A stretch of 64,000 nt of DNA from Eurosta solidaginis (GCF_040869045.1 NC_090319.1:62716779-62780778); one strand, 5' to 3'; counted from the first letter of the stretch, positions 1-12,354 are shown. Made by a program: numbers and translations. Notes: generated by a model from the letters alone, not told the origin.

Positions 1-920
1 AATTGCTCTGTTGTTTTATAATTTTTTTTAAGTACATTCATATAATAACAGTTTTTTTTTTAGTTTTGAACACAAATTTAATTGTTCACAGTTTTATGTT
101 TCATGCTTGCATTTTAAAAATGTTGTGTGTAAATTATTCAAGTGTCAAAAATAATAATACATATGATGCATACTTTCATACATCCATACATACATATCAA
201 TTCATGACTGGTGGTACTGTGAATATAATATCTACATTTTACAAAGACAAATTTTTATTTAGGTATTTTAAGATATTTTTTAAGTCACCTAGGATTTTTT
301 GCTGTCATGCCTTTGCGACAAAAATGTGTCACATCATATACACCTCGATAATTACACTGCGTAAAAATAGTTTACATACAAATGTACGTACATTTTTAAA
401 GCTTCTAAATAGCATATGCTTCATGTATGTGATCTGTAGCACATGTGTACGCATATAGACAGGAAATTTGGTGAAAAACACTTAGTTTAAGTTGCAAAAT
501 GGCAGCCAATACAAAAAATGTATAAAACAATTACTTCTCGAAGGCAAAATTTGAAGGCAAGAAAATACTTTTTAGGTCATATCCAAAAAAAAAAAATTAA
601 GTAAATCGGCCCATTACAGTCACATCTATTCTGTTCACTAAGCTTTAAGTTTAATTTTAGGCAAAAATTATCATTCCTGAAGCAGACTCTTCTGGGCTAC
701 ACATTTGAAATTGATTTGTATAAGATAAGCACAAAAACTGTTTTCGAGCAAAGGCAAACCTTTTATCAAGAACATAAAGTTTTTTCAATCAAAGCTCGGC
801 GTAACTAAATTCGCTCCAGAAATCCTGCGACTTCACGATTTCGAATCATCTTTATCTTTATAAACAAAAACTAAGGAGATTTTAGGCCAAGCTTCTCTCA
901 TCATTATCTTTACTATATAT
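1..920. other. No gene seen; AT-rich flank
   Basis: AT-rich sequence with short CATA/TACA microsatellite-like runs near 180-200 and 380-390. The 151-codon open frame at 3-458 is Phe/Ile/Cys-rich, typical of chance frames in AT-rich DNA. Confidence 0.6.
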
Positions 921-924
921 ACAA

Positions 925-2015
925 CTAGCAGGCCCGGCAGACGTTATTCTGCTCTAGCTTTGGTCTATCTGCATAACTTGTAAGCAGTTTTTACCTCTTA
1001 CTCCCCTTTCTCCCGCTTTTCCTTATTTTTTTTTATTCACTTCCATCTCTGCCTTTCTCTTTTTCTGCGTATCTTTTTCCATCACTTCTTTTCCGCTCCA
1101 TCTATACCTAACTCTCTTTCTTCGTCTAACTCTATCTCTTTCCCCTTCCCTCTTTTATTTTCTTTCTAGTTCTTTTTACTCTTCTCCATCCCTTGTTCCC
1201 AGTCCCAGTCCTAGCCCAAGTCCCAGTCCCAACCCAAGTCCCAGTCCCAGTCCCGGTAGGTCCCTGCTCCATTTCCAAAACAAAAACGTCGTAAATAATT
1301 ATCTAGAGAAAGGGCTACCTATATACTAAATTTCAGACAAATTGAATCGTAGATAGAATTTGTTCGAATAGATCGGTCCCTGGGCCACATCCCGGAAAGA
1401 AACTTCACAGGAACGCTATTCTATCTTTCTAGTTGGCTCAGACTGCATACGATGTGCCAATTTGAATAAAATCGATTTAATAGTTTAGGAGCCCTTCGCG
1501 GACAAACAAAGTGACACGAAATTTATATATATTAAGATTAATGGTGATTTCTTTTCTACACGAAAATGCCGCCTTCACGCCAACGCTTCAAAAATTTGTG
1601 TTCTGTTGTAAAATCAGTGTAGCCTTAATAGAGGGCAACATTATATTTTCTCGACAACCTACCCCTAAAAATGGCCAGAATGCAACATTACTTGCCCTCG
1701 CTGCCATTGACGGGGCAGAGAACGGCCCTGTCAACCAGCTGATGAATCACATTGACAAATAAACACAGTATACTAAAAACAGTATACTAAAATGAATTTT
1801 ATTTCAAATATACTTTGCGAAAGTTTTTGTTTATTTGGCGCGAAGAAACAGCTGATTATGTGACAGGGTTACAATTGTTGTTCTTTTCAAGTCATGCAGG
1901 GTGGCACTGAACATTTTAAGTGGCTACAATTTCACAGGGCGACGTGAGCATCTAAACATGTTTGCCCCTGAAAGTGGCGACATTTTGGTGTAGAAAAGAA
2001 ATCACCATAAGATTA
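925..2015 (+). repeat. Dispersed repeat D, pyrimidine-rich, carrying a MITE
   Basis: Opens with AGCAGGCCCGGCAGACGTT and runs through a strongly strand-asymmetric C/T tract (about 990-1255) ending in repeated GTCCCA units. It closes with an AT-rich tail (ATTTATATATATTAAGAT) at about 1540. The tail is interrupted by the element at 1541-2008. The head and tail look like a widespread insect repeat, but I cannot name its class. A purine-rich block at 2700-2960 looks like the reverse complement of the same middle part. Confidence 0.5.
1541..2008. mobile_element. MITE with ~33-bp terminal inverted repeats
   Basis: The left end ATGGTGATTTCTTTTCTACA is mirrored at the right end (…TGTAGAAAAGAAATCACCAT). 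The arms extend about 33 bp with two mismatches. Both sides are flanked by AAGATTA, a 7-bp apparent target-site duplication. The element is 468 bp and has no transposase ORF. The 83-codon frame inside includes the left TIR and is not a gene. A 7-bp duplication does not fit a superfamily I can name with confidence. Confidence 0.8.
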
Positions 2016-2690
2016 AAGCTCTGACTTGCTAGAGCAAAGCAGCCCATCTTCTAGGCCGATTTTCCAAACTCTAGTCACAAAATGGCGTATGACCCAAGAT
2101 TAGCATAGGGATATTTTTAAATAGTAATTTTAATAAAAACATGTTCAATTATTCTGTTTTATTTTGCACCAGGGCTAAGTCTTTCCTAATTGCTTCCCAC
2201 GCAATCGTTTAGGCTTGAAAAAAGTAAACAAACGACATATTACTCTCTAACATTTTCTTATTTTATGCCCATATCCACCTCCAACATAAACTTCTGCTTT
2301 ATCACTTTGAGGAAGGTAATGGATAGGAAAACTAACAATTTGGGTATTTGTTTTTTTAGTTGGCGCTTTTACGAATTTCGGGCACTCCCGTGCGTGGCAC
2401 CTCCCATACAAACCAAATCCTTGATATCACACACATACTTTATCAGCATTTCGCGACAACTCCTTAACTTTTTAACCGGTTTGCTAGAATGTTCATACCT
2501 AATTTTTTTACTTTATAAGACACTATTTTTTCGGAATGTGAGCCAGATACCGGTTTATGGAAAAAACATTATTTTTGATTAGAGTCGCTTGAAATTTGGT
2601 TCTTATGTAGGTCCTAGGTTATTATTTGGGATGCCCTTTCTTCAGGAAGTGAACGAGTACCTACCTGTTTGATAAAATATTCTTTAAGAT
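2009..2690. other. No gene seen
   Basis: AT-rich sequence. The 130-codon frame at 2190-2582 has no recognisable domain and an irregular composition. Confidence 0.5.
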
Positions 2691-2693
2691 GCG

Positions 2694-2960
2694 GTTTGCT
2701 GTTTGCTTGGTGAGGGAGAGGGATAGAAGAAGTTGTAAATTGAGCGGTGAAGGCAAAAGGAGCTTGAAAAGGACTAGGGACACTGAGCGGGACAGGGACG
2801 GGGACAGGGGGAGGGACATGAAAAGGCAGATGTAGCACCAGATGGAGGAGAGAGTGAAAGGGAGGAGAGAGGGAGAGGAAGGGAAGAGGCAAATAGAGAG
2901 CTAAAGGAGAAGAGAAAGGTAAAAAGATATATTTAGAAGAAGAAAATTAGAGTAAAATAA
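2694..2960 (+). repeat. Purine-rich tract
   Basis: Almost pure A/G on the + strand, with GGGACAGGGACGGGGACAG-like units near 2790-2815. It resembles the reverse complement of the pyrimidine-rich middle of repeat D (990-1255). The 92-codon minus frame across it is Pro/Ser/Leu low complexity, a shadow of the tract. Confidence 0.6.
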
Positions 2961-3184
2961 AAAATTCTGAAAATTGTCTTTTTACAGCAGCAGGGAAAAA
3001 CCTGCTACAAATATATAATTAGGGTAAGACGGCAACCCTAATCAAAAATATTTTCATTGAAAAGCACTTCCTTGAGACAACATGATTTTATATGTACATC
3101 AATTTCTTTTTTAATTGTTTAACCGTTAAGTTAAGTAAAAAAAAATGTATTTAAAAAAAAATTAGAAATAAGTGGCAATCTCGC

Positions 3185-3500
3185 AAGAATGTTGCTGTAG
3201 CGATAAGAACACTCCACACAGGTTTTGGGGAATGTTATCGTTGTTGATGGTCTTTTGCCGGATATAGATCCGGTACGTGCCGGTAACAAGCACCATTGAA
3301 GTACTAGCCCATCCATCTCGGGAACGATTTATATGACCTTCTAGGCCATCCCTTAGTTCCATGTGGAACTTGGGGTCTCCATTGCCTCGTATGCTAAATA
3401 TGTGTATAGTACATGCATATTTGTAACAGGATTTGCCTCTCGTACGTTAGGTTGACAATCGAGTAGCGAAAGCTATGAATTACGCTTATCAGCCCCTTGA
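3185..3500 (-). repeat. Repeat family A, truncated copy
   Basis: On the minus strand it shares segments with the copies at 9950, 26370, 47586 and 59095. These include the sequence around GGATCTATATCCG-GCAAA-GACCATCAACAACGATAACA and a short tail reading TATCGCTACAGCAACA. The family is 400 bp or more and ends in (CAA)n, so it behaves like a SINE or short non-LTR derivative. No coding capacity. Confidence 0.7.
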
Positions 3501-3539
3501 ATCGCCTTTTTTCCGGTAAATGGTCTTATAGAGTGATTG

Positions 3540-3790
3540 AGTCGTTTCCGAATAAAGAAATAAGCTGACGCGACATAATTCCGAGAAGTTTGAGGCAGAG
3601 TTTCTCTTCCGATTTGTGGTATGCTTTTTTTTCTTTTTCGTACAAATTTGCAGGACCTAAACGCTTCATGTTGACTTCAACGGCAACCGCAAGGCAGATA
3701 ACCTTTTGCTTAGAAGATTTTATTGACAGAAATATACTCGGTGTTCTGGAACTGCAGTGGGATGATTCGATTAAGGAAAACTTTTCCAAA
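3540..3790 (-). repeat. tRNA-derived SINE, 3' portion
   Basis: The minus-strand sequence matches the body and tail of the complete SINE at 19759-20028, including AGAAGACnnTTTCC-type, GTAGGAAA-type and GGAAGAGAAnCT segments and a degenerate CGCGTC-ATTTATT tail. The tRNA-like head is missing. It is diverged and probably old. Confidence 0.6.
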
Positions 3791-4039
3791 GTATATATAC
3801 CTGATGTTGCTTATCCCGTGGTATTTGTGACCAGTGTCATTGTCCATATGCGTAATTTTTTAACTTTTATGTGATGTTGCCTAAGTCTGGAAATTTTCTT
3901 CCTGCTTTCTTGTCTATTGACTTTCATGAGCTCGTGATCCTTCTGTTTTTTTGATTCCCTAAGCTTTTTTCTTTACAGTTTTATTAGGTCAATGAATATT
4001 GTTAGGGTGATTCCTATATTTTTCGTCCTGATACAGTGC

Positions 4040-4160
4040 AAAAAGTGGAGGGTATTCTCTCTGAAAAATTAAATGGGAGCACGACGCATATTGGAAGAGA
4101 AGTTCGACCTATAATCTCTTCGGAGGCTAACGCGCCTTGCATTTATTTATTTATTCTCTC
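4040..4160 (+). repeat. tRNA-derived SINE, 3' end only (+ orientation)
   Basis: Matches the last ~110 bp of the SINE: GCACGAC…ATTGGAAG…AAGTTCG, then CGGAGGCTAACGCGCCTTG followed by an (ATTT)n tail. It lies about 250 bp from another SINE fragment of opposite orientation. Confidence 0.65.
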
Positions 4161-5540
4161 TGGGCTATTTTCTTTGTACATATGTGAGAGGGCTACACTT
4201 ATTCCTCTTCATAGGTATTTTTTCCGATAGGGATTTCAGTTCTAAAACGTTAGCCATCTGCCCAGCAGCATGCAATGTGACTAGGAATTAGTTATTTAAG
4301 ACGGTGAGCATGTCTGCTTATCTCAGCGCTTTTGACAACTTGCCTGGATTTGCCATGGTCTGAAGAAAGACACCCACAGAAGCAGCATCATAACCCGCCT
4401 GCATGTTCTAAGGCGGTTGTAATACGTGGTTTCAGGTACCTTTCAACATGGAAAGGCAGAGGTTGCTGATGGTAAGTTCTTTGGGCCCTTTTCCCGTGCT
4501 TGAATGCCATGATAAAATAAACTATTTCAAGATCGGAGGCTGATACAGAAATAAGTTTTTTTCGAAGTAATTAAAGGATCTTTGTAAATCACAGTGACAG
4601 TTTCAAAAAAATCACCGTCCTTAAAATACGGCGACATCACCATCTTCGCAAACACGAACCCAAATATAGCTCTTATGACAAGAAGTTGAGTCGATATGAG
4701 CCGATGGACCTGTGATTTATGATGCTACTAAGTAGCGGTAAATATCGTGTTGAACTTCTGGTAGGCCATAGTCACTGATAAAAGTCGTTCCCAATGAGAA
4801 GACGCAGCTACAAGTCACCATGTTCCTAGAAAGATCCATCAACTCTTCTCTGTATTATATACAATTTGCCTAAACCATTATCGTAACTCTCGAGTAGAAA
4901 AACAATCAACAGATAGCAAAAACAAAAATGTAAATATTTGCACACAATTGGAGCTGGTTGCAATTTAAGTCCATTCATATCTGACCCACATTTATTAGCA
5001 CATTGCATTCTTAATTTGGAAGTTGCAATTGCTTTTGTAAAAGTGAAAAACGAAATAACCTTGATTTCACTAAAAATCATACCATACAAATGTCAGCGTA
5101 GATATGTAATTTGAGAATCATTGTCGATTGCCGCCCAGAAATCCTTTCACTAATTTCTGCTGCTTTGCGGTCAAATGAGATTTTAAACTTCAACGCGTGC
5201 ATCTCACAAATAAGAAAGCGAAAAAGAATGAACGCCTCCCAAATAAAACAAAAAAAAAACTCAAATCAAGAATGTCACAAAAAATTGTATTAAGAGTGGA
5301 ATCACTGCCCATTTGGTATGTAAATAAATGTGTCATATATACTATATACCATGTAAACAACGTAAACGAATGTGATAACCTTTAATTATCAAATTAACCC
5401 TTATGTAAGCTAAAGGTTCAATTTCCCACATAAATACTCGAACTAAATAAAGCATGCAGCCGCACTTGTTCCGAGAGCATCACTTATAAAATGTGGCCAT
5501 ACAGAAAAGCTAGCAACAAAAAAAACAAAAAAAAAAAAAC
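4161..5540. other. No gene seen
   Basis: Mixed sequence with short frames of no recognisable family (largest 87 codons). A poly-A-rich stretch at 5515-5540 abuts the repeat that follows. Confidence 0.5.
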
Positions 5541-6482
5541 ACAAGTTAGGACGGGACTGTCTTCGGCTGTGCCGAAGACTTCATACCTTTCATGAATGGG
5601 GCTGAACAATAATCTTATAACATTCGCAATCTCCAAATAATGCGCTGTTTAAGATAAGAAATATATTGTGAACAAATGTACATACCTAAGCGATTTTAAG
5701 ATATATATAAAAAATGGCAAAAAACCCCCTTATCTGAACGGTCGGGTGTTATATATAGCTCCGATCGAAATGATTTTTACAGGAAATCTTCTATGATATA
5801 TTAGAATATATATCACCAAGTTTCACGGTTTTATATTTAAAACTAAGGGAGAAATGGCTAAAAATCTGTCTATCTGAACGATCGGTTGTATGGGATATAT
5901 ATTATATATAGCTCCGATAAAGTGATTTTTTCAGAAAATCGTCTATGATATATTAAAATATATATCACCGAGTTTCACGTTTATATTTTCTAAATAAAGG
6001 GAGAAATGAAATATCTGAACTATCGGTTGTTTGGGATATAACTATATATAGCTCCGATCAAAGTGATTTTTTCGGGATATCTTCTGTGGTATATTAGAAT
6101 ATATATCACCGAGTTTCACGCTTATACTTTCTAAATTGCGGCAGGAATGACCAAAATCGTCTTATCTGAACGATCGAATGTATGGGAGATATATCTTATA
6201 GTGGTCCGATCCTATCGGATCCGACAAATGTCTAATATAATACAAAAATACATCCTTATGCCAAATTTCATTGAGATATATCAAAATTTGAGGGACTAGT
6301 TTGCGTTCAAACAGACAGACAGAAATACGGACGGACAGACGGACATGGCTATATCAACTCAGTTCGTCGCCCTGATAAATTCGGTATACTTAATGGTGAG
6401 TCTATCTTCTATATTTCTCAACGTTACAAACATCGGACCAAAGTTAATATACCATTTAATGTTCATGAAAGGTATAAAAAGT
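5541..6482 (+). repeat. Dispersed repeat C with ~140-bp internal tandem units
   Basis: Begins with AGTTAGGACGGGACT followed by the hairpin GTCTTCGGCTGTGCCGAAGAC split by its loop. It then contains four tandem units that each start TATCTGAACG (5731, 5871, 6012, 6163; spacing 140-151 bp) and include TATATAGCTCCGAT and ATATATATCACC. Near the 3' end is an ACGGACAGACGGACATGGCT block, and it ends GAAAGGTATAAAAAG. No ORF. The head, GGACAGACGGACATGGC block and TATAAAA end mirror the layout of family B. Confidence 0.75.
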
Positions 6483-6609
6483 ACATACAAACATCTGTGT
6501 ATGTTACATAAGTTGCAAACACAAGTACTGTGTACATATAGAGTAGGTTCGGCAATGAACGGAATGCTCGATTTTTTTTTTTTTTGAAACTAGAACCGAG
6601 TTTTTTTTT

Positions 6610-7107
6610 TTCAGAAGAACAAACTTGTTTAGTCGTCTTAACAGAAGAGAAACCATTGATTTCAGGTTAACTGTATTCTGTAAAAATTACAAATAGTCAG
6701 TTAATCAAACTAATTTTTCTGTTAAATGAACTGATTTCATTGCAAATGGCAATGCTAGTTCTATAGAGAAACTTACGTTAATGGCGCTTACTACTTTGTA
6801 CTTATAAACATGATGCTACAGAAATATCTGTCATATCAACAGCCTTCATTATAGTTCTAGTGTTAACGGAAAACTTTTGTATTAACAGTTTGCGCTAGCA
6901 TTCTTAAGACGAGAGTAAAAACTGTTAAGTTAACAGAGCTATGGCGCACGTATGATGACATTTTTTTGTTAATCGGTCAATTCAGAATCAAAAATTTGTG
7001 CGAAGTTGATTCCACAACATTTTGCTGTTTTTTGATAAAAATTGACAGAAATTTTGGTTGAATGGGTCCGTGTTTCGGTTGATTTTATCACACTTTTTAT
7101 TTCAGTG
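6610..7107 (-). mobile_element. TA-flanked MITE (CACTGAAAGAAA family), diverged copy
   Basis: Sequence such as GAACAAACTTGTTTAGTCGT, CTGATTTCATTG and a right end near TTTATTTCAGTG aligns with the copies at 24180-24660 and 30078-31493. The left terminus is lost in a poly-T stretch. It has no transposase. Confidence 0.6.
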
Positions 7108-7384
7108 CTAAAACGGTTTTGTAGATATCAGTATAGACGTCCCGTGTGGCTAGCACGGCTTGCAAAATCGAGGTTTGCAGCGTTTGTTCACCATGAGGTG
7201 CAGCTTTAAGCGGAAAAAATTATTGGATAAACCGACTCGGCATTCACAAACTCTTCCAAATGAAAAAGTAACTCCGGCAAACGATAGTTGGTTTTGATAG
7301 GCGATAATGATATCGCGGCCAAGTACTTATTGTCACTTTAGATTTTATTTACACCTCTGCACCAATAGATGATGTGGCGATCGT

Positions 7385-7710
7385 AAAAAAAAATAAATGT
7401 AAGGCGCGATAACCTCCCAAGAGATCTAGGGCATAGCTTCTCTTCCAATTTGCTTCGGCTCCTTTTGTTTTCCCTACAAATTGGCCGGCGGGACCTACAT
7501 GTTTTATGCCAAGTCCACTGAAAGCTTTTAAACGCAGAAATATACTCGGAGCGCTTGCCAAACACTGCCGAGGGGCGACTCCGTTTAGAATAATTTTCTT
7601 CTAATTGAAAAACCTTATTTCTAAAATTTTGTTGTTGCTTTTTCCAGGGTGTGAACCCAGGGCATACGGTGTGGTAGGCGAAGCACGCTACCATCACACC
7701 ACGGTGGCGG
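7385..7710 (-). repeat. tRNA-derived SINE, full-length copy
   Basis: On the minus strand the 5' head (7710 back to about 7640) is tRNA-like. It has a TGGTGTGATGGTAGCGTG A-box region and a CTGGGTTCACACCC B-box region. A ~190-bp body follows, then GGTTATCGCGCCTTACATTT with a T-rich tail at 7385. The head implies internal RNA polymerase III promotion; the tail suggests LINE-mediated mobilisation. The two overlapping minus frames here (150 and 70 codons) read through the SINE and are not genes. Confidence 0.8.
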
Positions 7711-8430
7711 ACGTGGACTTCCAAAAAATGCATGCTTGGCGTGAGAAAAAAAGGGTATTTGACCCTACAGCTGGAACATTCGGCGTCCACGATGTAACAT
7801 AGCCCAAGGGTTAATGTTAATCGACTTCGTCGGGTTTTGGCTTAAAAATATATACGATGATACTTGATTGGCTTGTGATCAAAGAAGACGATTGTGACAC
7901 AGGTTTCGGATGTGCGCTGCCTACGAGGGCTTAAAATCGACTCGGATATCAAATACATGACCAAGCGTCTGTGTAGCAGAAGCTCTTGACGAAACAGTTA
8001 GCTGAAAATTATTCCAACTTCTACTTTAACACATGCTAAGTGAAATCAATATTCGACTGAGCAGAGAAAACTCATTTCTATTGTACTACGTATTGCCGCT
8101 GCGGATATCATATCGTTCCAGAGAGCTCGAAATATCAATTGGTACGATTAGGACTGAAGTGCCGCTTTGGAAAAGCGGCACGTTGCTTACAGAGCCAAGC
8201 GTAGAATCGCGCGTTATTTGAATTCATGATCCGAAGAGGAAAGGGAGAAGAAAGAATCAAGAGACTGAATGCCATGTATACGAAGAGCGTCGTACGCTGG
8301 CTGATAGGAACAATATCCGAAAAATCAACTCCAAAATTTGGCGAATAGCAGCAGATTTCATGATTGCAGCAAGCTCCTATGATATCCAACGAAAACAGCC
8401 TGATTAAGTAATGCGGCCATACCCCTCTCC
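7711..8430. other. No confident gene; possible LINE remnant
   Basis: Short frames only. A + frame near 8225-8405 reads Arg/Lys/Glu-rich and faintly resembles the linker before the RT domain in RTE-type LINEs. The match is too weak to call. Confidence 0.35.
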
Positions 8431-8489
8431 TCATTGCTAGATAGCAAGGGTGTTAACGAACCCGTCACCGCAATACTTGACGACGAAAT

Positions 8490-8840
8490 ATGTATCCGTT
8501 TGTTATCAGCTTGTTATCGGAGAGTTATTTCTTATCGTTTTCTGTTAGATGATTTACAGCTGTGTTATCGATTTGATATTGAAGTTTTATCGGTATCTGT
8601 TTTACAAAATGATGAGTTGTCGATAACAAATAAACAATACGCCGATAACAAGTTAGTATCCCATCGATAACAAATCAACAAGTTTTCGATAGTAAATCGC
8701 AAAAGTTTCGATAACAAATCGATAAATTTTCCATAAACCATTCATAACAAACCCATAACACGCCCATAATAAATTGGTAGTACTTCGATAAAAAAACGAT
8801 ACATTTTCGATAACAAATCGATAACTTTTCGAAAACAAAT
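8490..8840. repeat. Foldback-like minisatellite of CGATA/TATCG units
   Basis: Imperfect ~20-22 bp units such as TTTTCGATAACAAATCGATA. The first ~100 bp carries the motif as TTATCG, and the rest (about 8617-8835) as CGATAAC, giving an inverted arrangement of tandem short repeats as in Foldback elements. About 14 CGATA motifs on either strand lie within 330 bp. A second block of the same kind is at 46130-46450. The 97- and 78-codon frames here are shadows of the repeat. Confidence 0.75.
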
Positions 8841-8879
8841 TGAAATCAATCGGCGTCTGTTTTTGGCATCGGTTTTGAT

Positions 8880-9950
8880 TTCTAATCTTTCCTTTGCTCT
8901 CCCTTCTTATTCTCTTTCCCTTTCCATCCACTGTTCTTAGGTGCAAGAAAGTGCATAATTACAAAACACCTGTGCAGAATCATTGTTCTTCAAAAAACTG
9001 TCCAGTCACCGGGTTTAATGCACCGGCCATATGCGCATTTACCCTATACATATATACGTTAGTATGATTCGAGTAGAATGTTTGCTTTGGCCAGCAGCCT
9101 AATTATTTTGGGGCTACACAAATTTCTCGTTTTATACGCATTTAATTATAGTAATCGCTGTGGAAATTGCTTAAAATTCGAGACAAATGAAATTGCGGAA
9201 CAAACACACACAAATCAGCTCCTCACCCATACATGTGTATCAATAACAACAACGTAGCCATAACATTGACTGCAAGAACATTAAAAAAAACTTATGTTTT
9301 GTCTACCTTAACTTACTGACCAACATTTTATGAACTGTAAATAAACATGGGGAGGAGCTGAGAACATACTACATTGTAAATGTGTAGCAAACATTTTAGC
9401 GGTACAAAATTAAAATGTGGTTTGGGCAGTTGGTCAATTGGATAGTTATGTATGTATACAGAATGTCGTTCACCTGTATGCTGTCAGTGGTGCGGTCAAT
9501 TGTGCATTCAAGTAATGTCGAATTGAATGACCGACCACCGAATGTCTGTGGAAATCATTGAGCGAGAGACTGGGCTGGACAATGCGTCGCCACAGTCACC
9601 TAATGAATAGCCGAATTTTGAGTAGCGCAAAAAATAAGTTAATTCGTTACATATTTATGTATGCAATAGCTTGAATAATTTAGAGGTAACTGACTTGGGC
9701 AACATGTGCTTTAAACCTGTTTAACCCAAATTCTTGAAACTCAAAAATTCAGTAGTAAAGTCGATGTATGTATGTACCAAGATTTAAACTAAAGGCTGAA
9801 ACTCGATTGGACAACAAAGGATTTTCAACTATAATCGAGAATATTTCCCTAATGGAATATATGGCACTTCGCTCACGTATCTAACCGTTGCTTAGTTACG
9901 CTTAAAAAAGAGAGTAGGTGGAGAAGGGGTTAAGGGGTTGATAAGCGCAA
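8880..9950. other. No gene seen
   Basis: AT-rich, with a GTATGTATGTA microsatellite-like run near 9450 and none of the repeat families recognised elsewhere in the window. Confidence 0.5.
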
Positions 9951-10260
9951 TACAAATCTTTGTAGTTTCAGAGCTTTCGCAACCCAATTGTCAACCTTAT
10001 CTATGCGGGGGGAATCCTTTTACAAATATGAATGCATCATACACATATTTAGTAGGAGAGACTCTGGTTGCCCTAAGTTCCTCATGGAACCAGAGGGTGG
10101 GAGCGGCATAGCCTCGAAGGTTCAATGTGGTTATATTAATTGTTTCCAGATGGCTAGTATCTTGGTCCAAAATTTTCGGGGACTTTATTGTTAATACGAC
10201 AACAACAACAGCAGATGTGGAAACTTTCGTCTTAGCAGATATTTTCTTGTTCATATAAGT
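9951..10260 (+). repeat. Repeat family A, copy 2
   Basis: Shares AACCCAATTGTCAACCTTAT, GACTCTGGTTGCCCTAAGTT, CTCATGGAACCAGAGG and GGTTCAATGTGGTTATATTA with the other family A copies. It ends in a short ACAACAACAACAG tail at about 10210. Diverged, with deletions in the second half. Confidence 0.65.
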
Positions 10261-10803
10261 TCAAGTAGAAGCGGAAGATTAATCTTTCTCACATCCACCA
10301 AATTGCCGGTAAACCGTCGACCCTAGATATCTTAGTAAATGTGTCTAAATTTTCCATACATCGGCAGAGTAAGTGATGAATTGGCTTCTCCTCCTCCTCA
10401 TAGTGTAAGCTTTTTGCATGTTATGATGCCGGTAGATGGGTCAAAAATAGCATATAAAAGTTTTGGTCCTGATTGCAGACGGTCAGAAAGTGTCGCAAAG
10501 GGGTCAAAGTTAAGATGTCTCTATGTAGACTCACAAAATTTAGAATTGAATTTTTTGATTAACAAAAACCAAAATCGATAATAGTGAAGGTTTGTTCCCG
10601 ATAAAAACGGCAAATAAGCTCGCACACGAATTAAAGCTCAAATTTTAATATGCCAAGTCTTCATAGGGCAATATGAGCTTGACTCCGTGTATAATACGTC
10701 TAAATCATTTCGAATCGGAAACAAAATTTACGGGACTGAAAAAAATCGTTAATTTGATTCAAAAGAATCAAAAGGATCATGTAGATACTTAAATGCACAC
10801 TAA
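10261..10803. other. No gene seen
   Basis: Unassigned sequence with small frames only (largest 80 codons, unrecognised). Confidence 0.5.
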
Positions 10804-10805
10804 TA

Positions 10806-10991
10806 GGGTCTACACACGGTGAGTCTGACTCGCGAGTCATCTGTGTACATGTTAAGTCGCGGTCAAAATCAAACTCATTTTGATTTTCACGAGTCAGCCA
10901 GAGTCATGTTTGTGTTAATAATAGTAAAATATTTCTACTAACACATCGAATATGACACTTGACTCCGACTCAATGTGTGTAGATCCGACCC
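10806..10991. mobile_element. Short MITE with GACTC-rich inverted ends, copy 1
   Basis: The left end GGGTCTACACACGGTGAGTC mirrors the right end GACTCAATGTGTGTAGATCC plus GACCC. TA dinucleotides flank the GGGTC/GACCC termini at 10804-10805 and 10992-10993. A perfect inner hairpin arm AAAATCAAA…TTTGATTTT lies in the middle. No ORF. A degenerate second copy is at 31935-32075. Confidence 0.65.
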
Positions 10992-10999
10992 TATAACAT

Positions 11000-12345
11000 G
11001 CATGCCGATCTTAAAAAAATACTCATTTCAAAGGGATTGCTCTTGTGCTGGAAGTTGAGTACTCAAAAGTCTGCACAACTAATCTTTAAGACGATTATTT
11101 AAAGTAAAACTGGCCCTTGGGAAAAATACCAAAATTATTACTAAAATATTCCATATCGTCAAATGTAAATCTAAACACATACATACATACTTAGATATAC
11201 CCTTCTGTCGACAAAAATAGCAGCAGAAATTATTGACAAATTTTATTAGTCTTTTTTTATTTTATTTATTTGCTGAAATTTTGGAAAAAACTAAAGTAAT
11301 TGTATATTGAAAACTAAATTAATTTCTAAAATGTTTTTGAAAAAGTTTTTAAAATCAACATGAAAAATACGTTCAATCTTGAAATTTTAAAGTATGCCAT
11401 GTGTAGCTAAATCAATTTTAAAATAACAAAGTACGAGCTTGTAGTATCGCAATACTCGCAATGACTTTTGATAATATTTTTCCAAAGGGTGTTTTAAATT
11501 TAGAATTTTTCAAAACAGAAAAATGTAAAAAAATTAATCGAATTTTCAGGGACTTCAAATTTAAATTTTGCCAGAAATTATTTTAACCAGGTGAAGGTTT
11601 TCAAAATTCTTTGTATAGATTTCGAGATGAATATTTTTTACAACTTTTTCAATCTTTTCAAGATTGTTTTAGAAATTGGCTTACATAATTTTGTTTATAA
11701 AATTCGTTTTTGTTTTTCTGAAGAATGAAAAAAATTACAAAAAAAAATGCAATAAAAAAAAATTATGTACTACATTTTCCGAACGAAGGGCGCAGCCTAA
11801 AAAACAATAAATAAAAGAAACAAATAAGCCATAAAATTGTTTGATAATTTTTACTGCTATTTTTGTGTTCACAGGTGTACAGCTGTTGGTACAAATATGC
11901 AGTTAGATATCCACGATTGTATAAACAAAATTTGTTTTTATCAAAAATATCACATTTTTAGTTCAAATAGCTGAACAAACAAAATTCTACATATTTTATA
12001 GTTCAAAATTGTTGTTGTTGTTTGTTGTATTTATATGCATGAGTATGAAAGTGAGCCGTTGGTAGCTCTATTGTTCACATATGTATTTGGGTCACGTATG
12101 CCTATGCTAATTTGCCCAAATCAACTAAAAATTGTTGGTATCAATTTAGTCAGTTGTTTGAAGATAAAATTTGTATGATGTAAGGTTGTGTGTATGTATT
12201 GGGCACATACACACGCAATAACTAATCTTTTCCGAGGAAATTTTTATGCAGTGGATATCAAATCGTGCCCGGTATCATAGAGGGAGAGGGAAAATATCTA
12301 TATTTAGTATTTATAAGGCGCGAGCTGTCACATAAAATATCGGTG
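11000..12345. other. No gene seen; very AT-rich
   Basis: Mostly A/T sequence with a TTGTTGTTGTTG run near 12010-12030. No family recognised. Confidence 0.55.
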
Positions 12346-12354
12346 ACGTAAGCA

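Noticed and set aside
3..458. 151-codon open frame at the window start
   Set aside because: Phe/Ile/Cys/His-rich with no domain; typical of chance frames in AT-rich DNA.
7338..7790. 150-codon minus frame
   Set aside because: Lies almost wholly in the tRNA-derived SINE and its flank; a repeat shadow.
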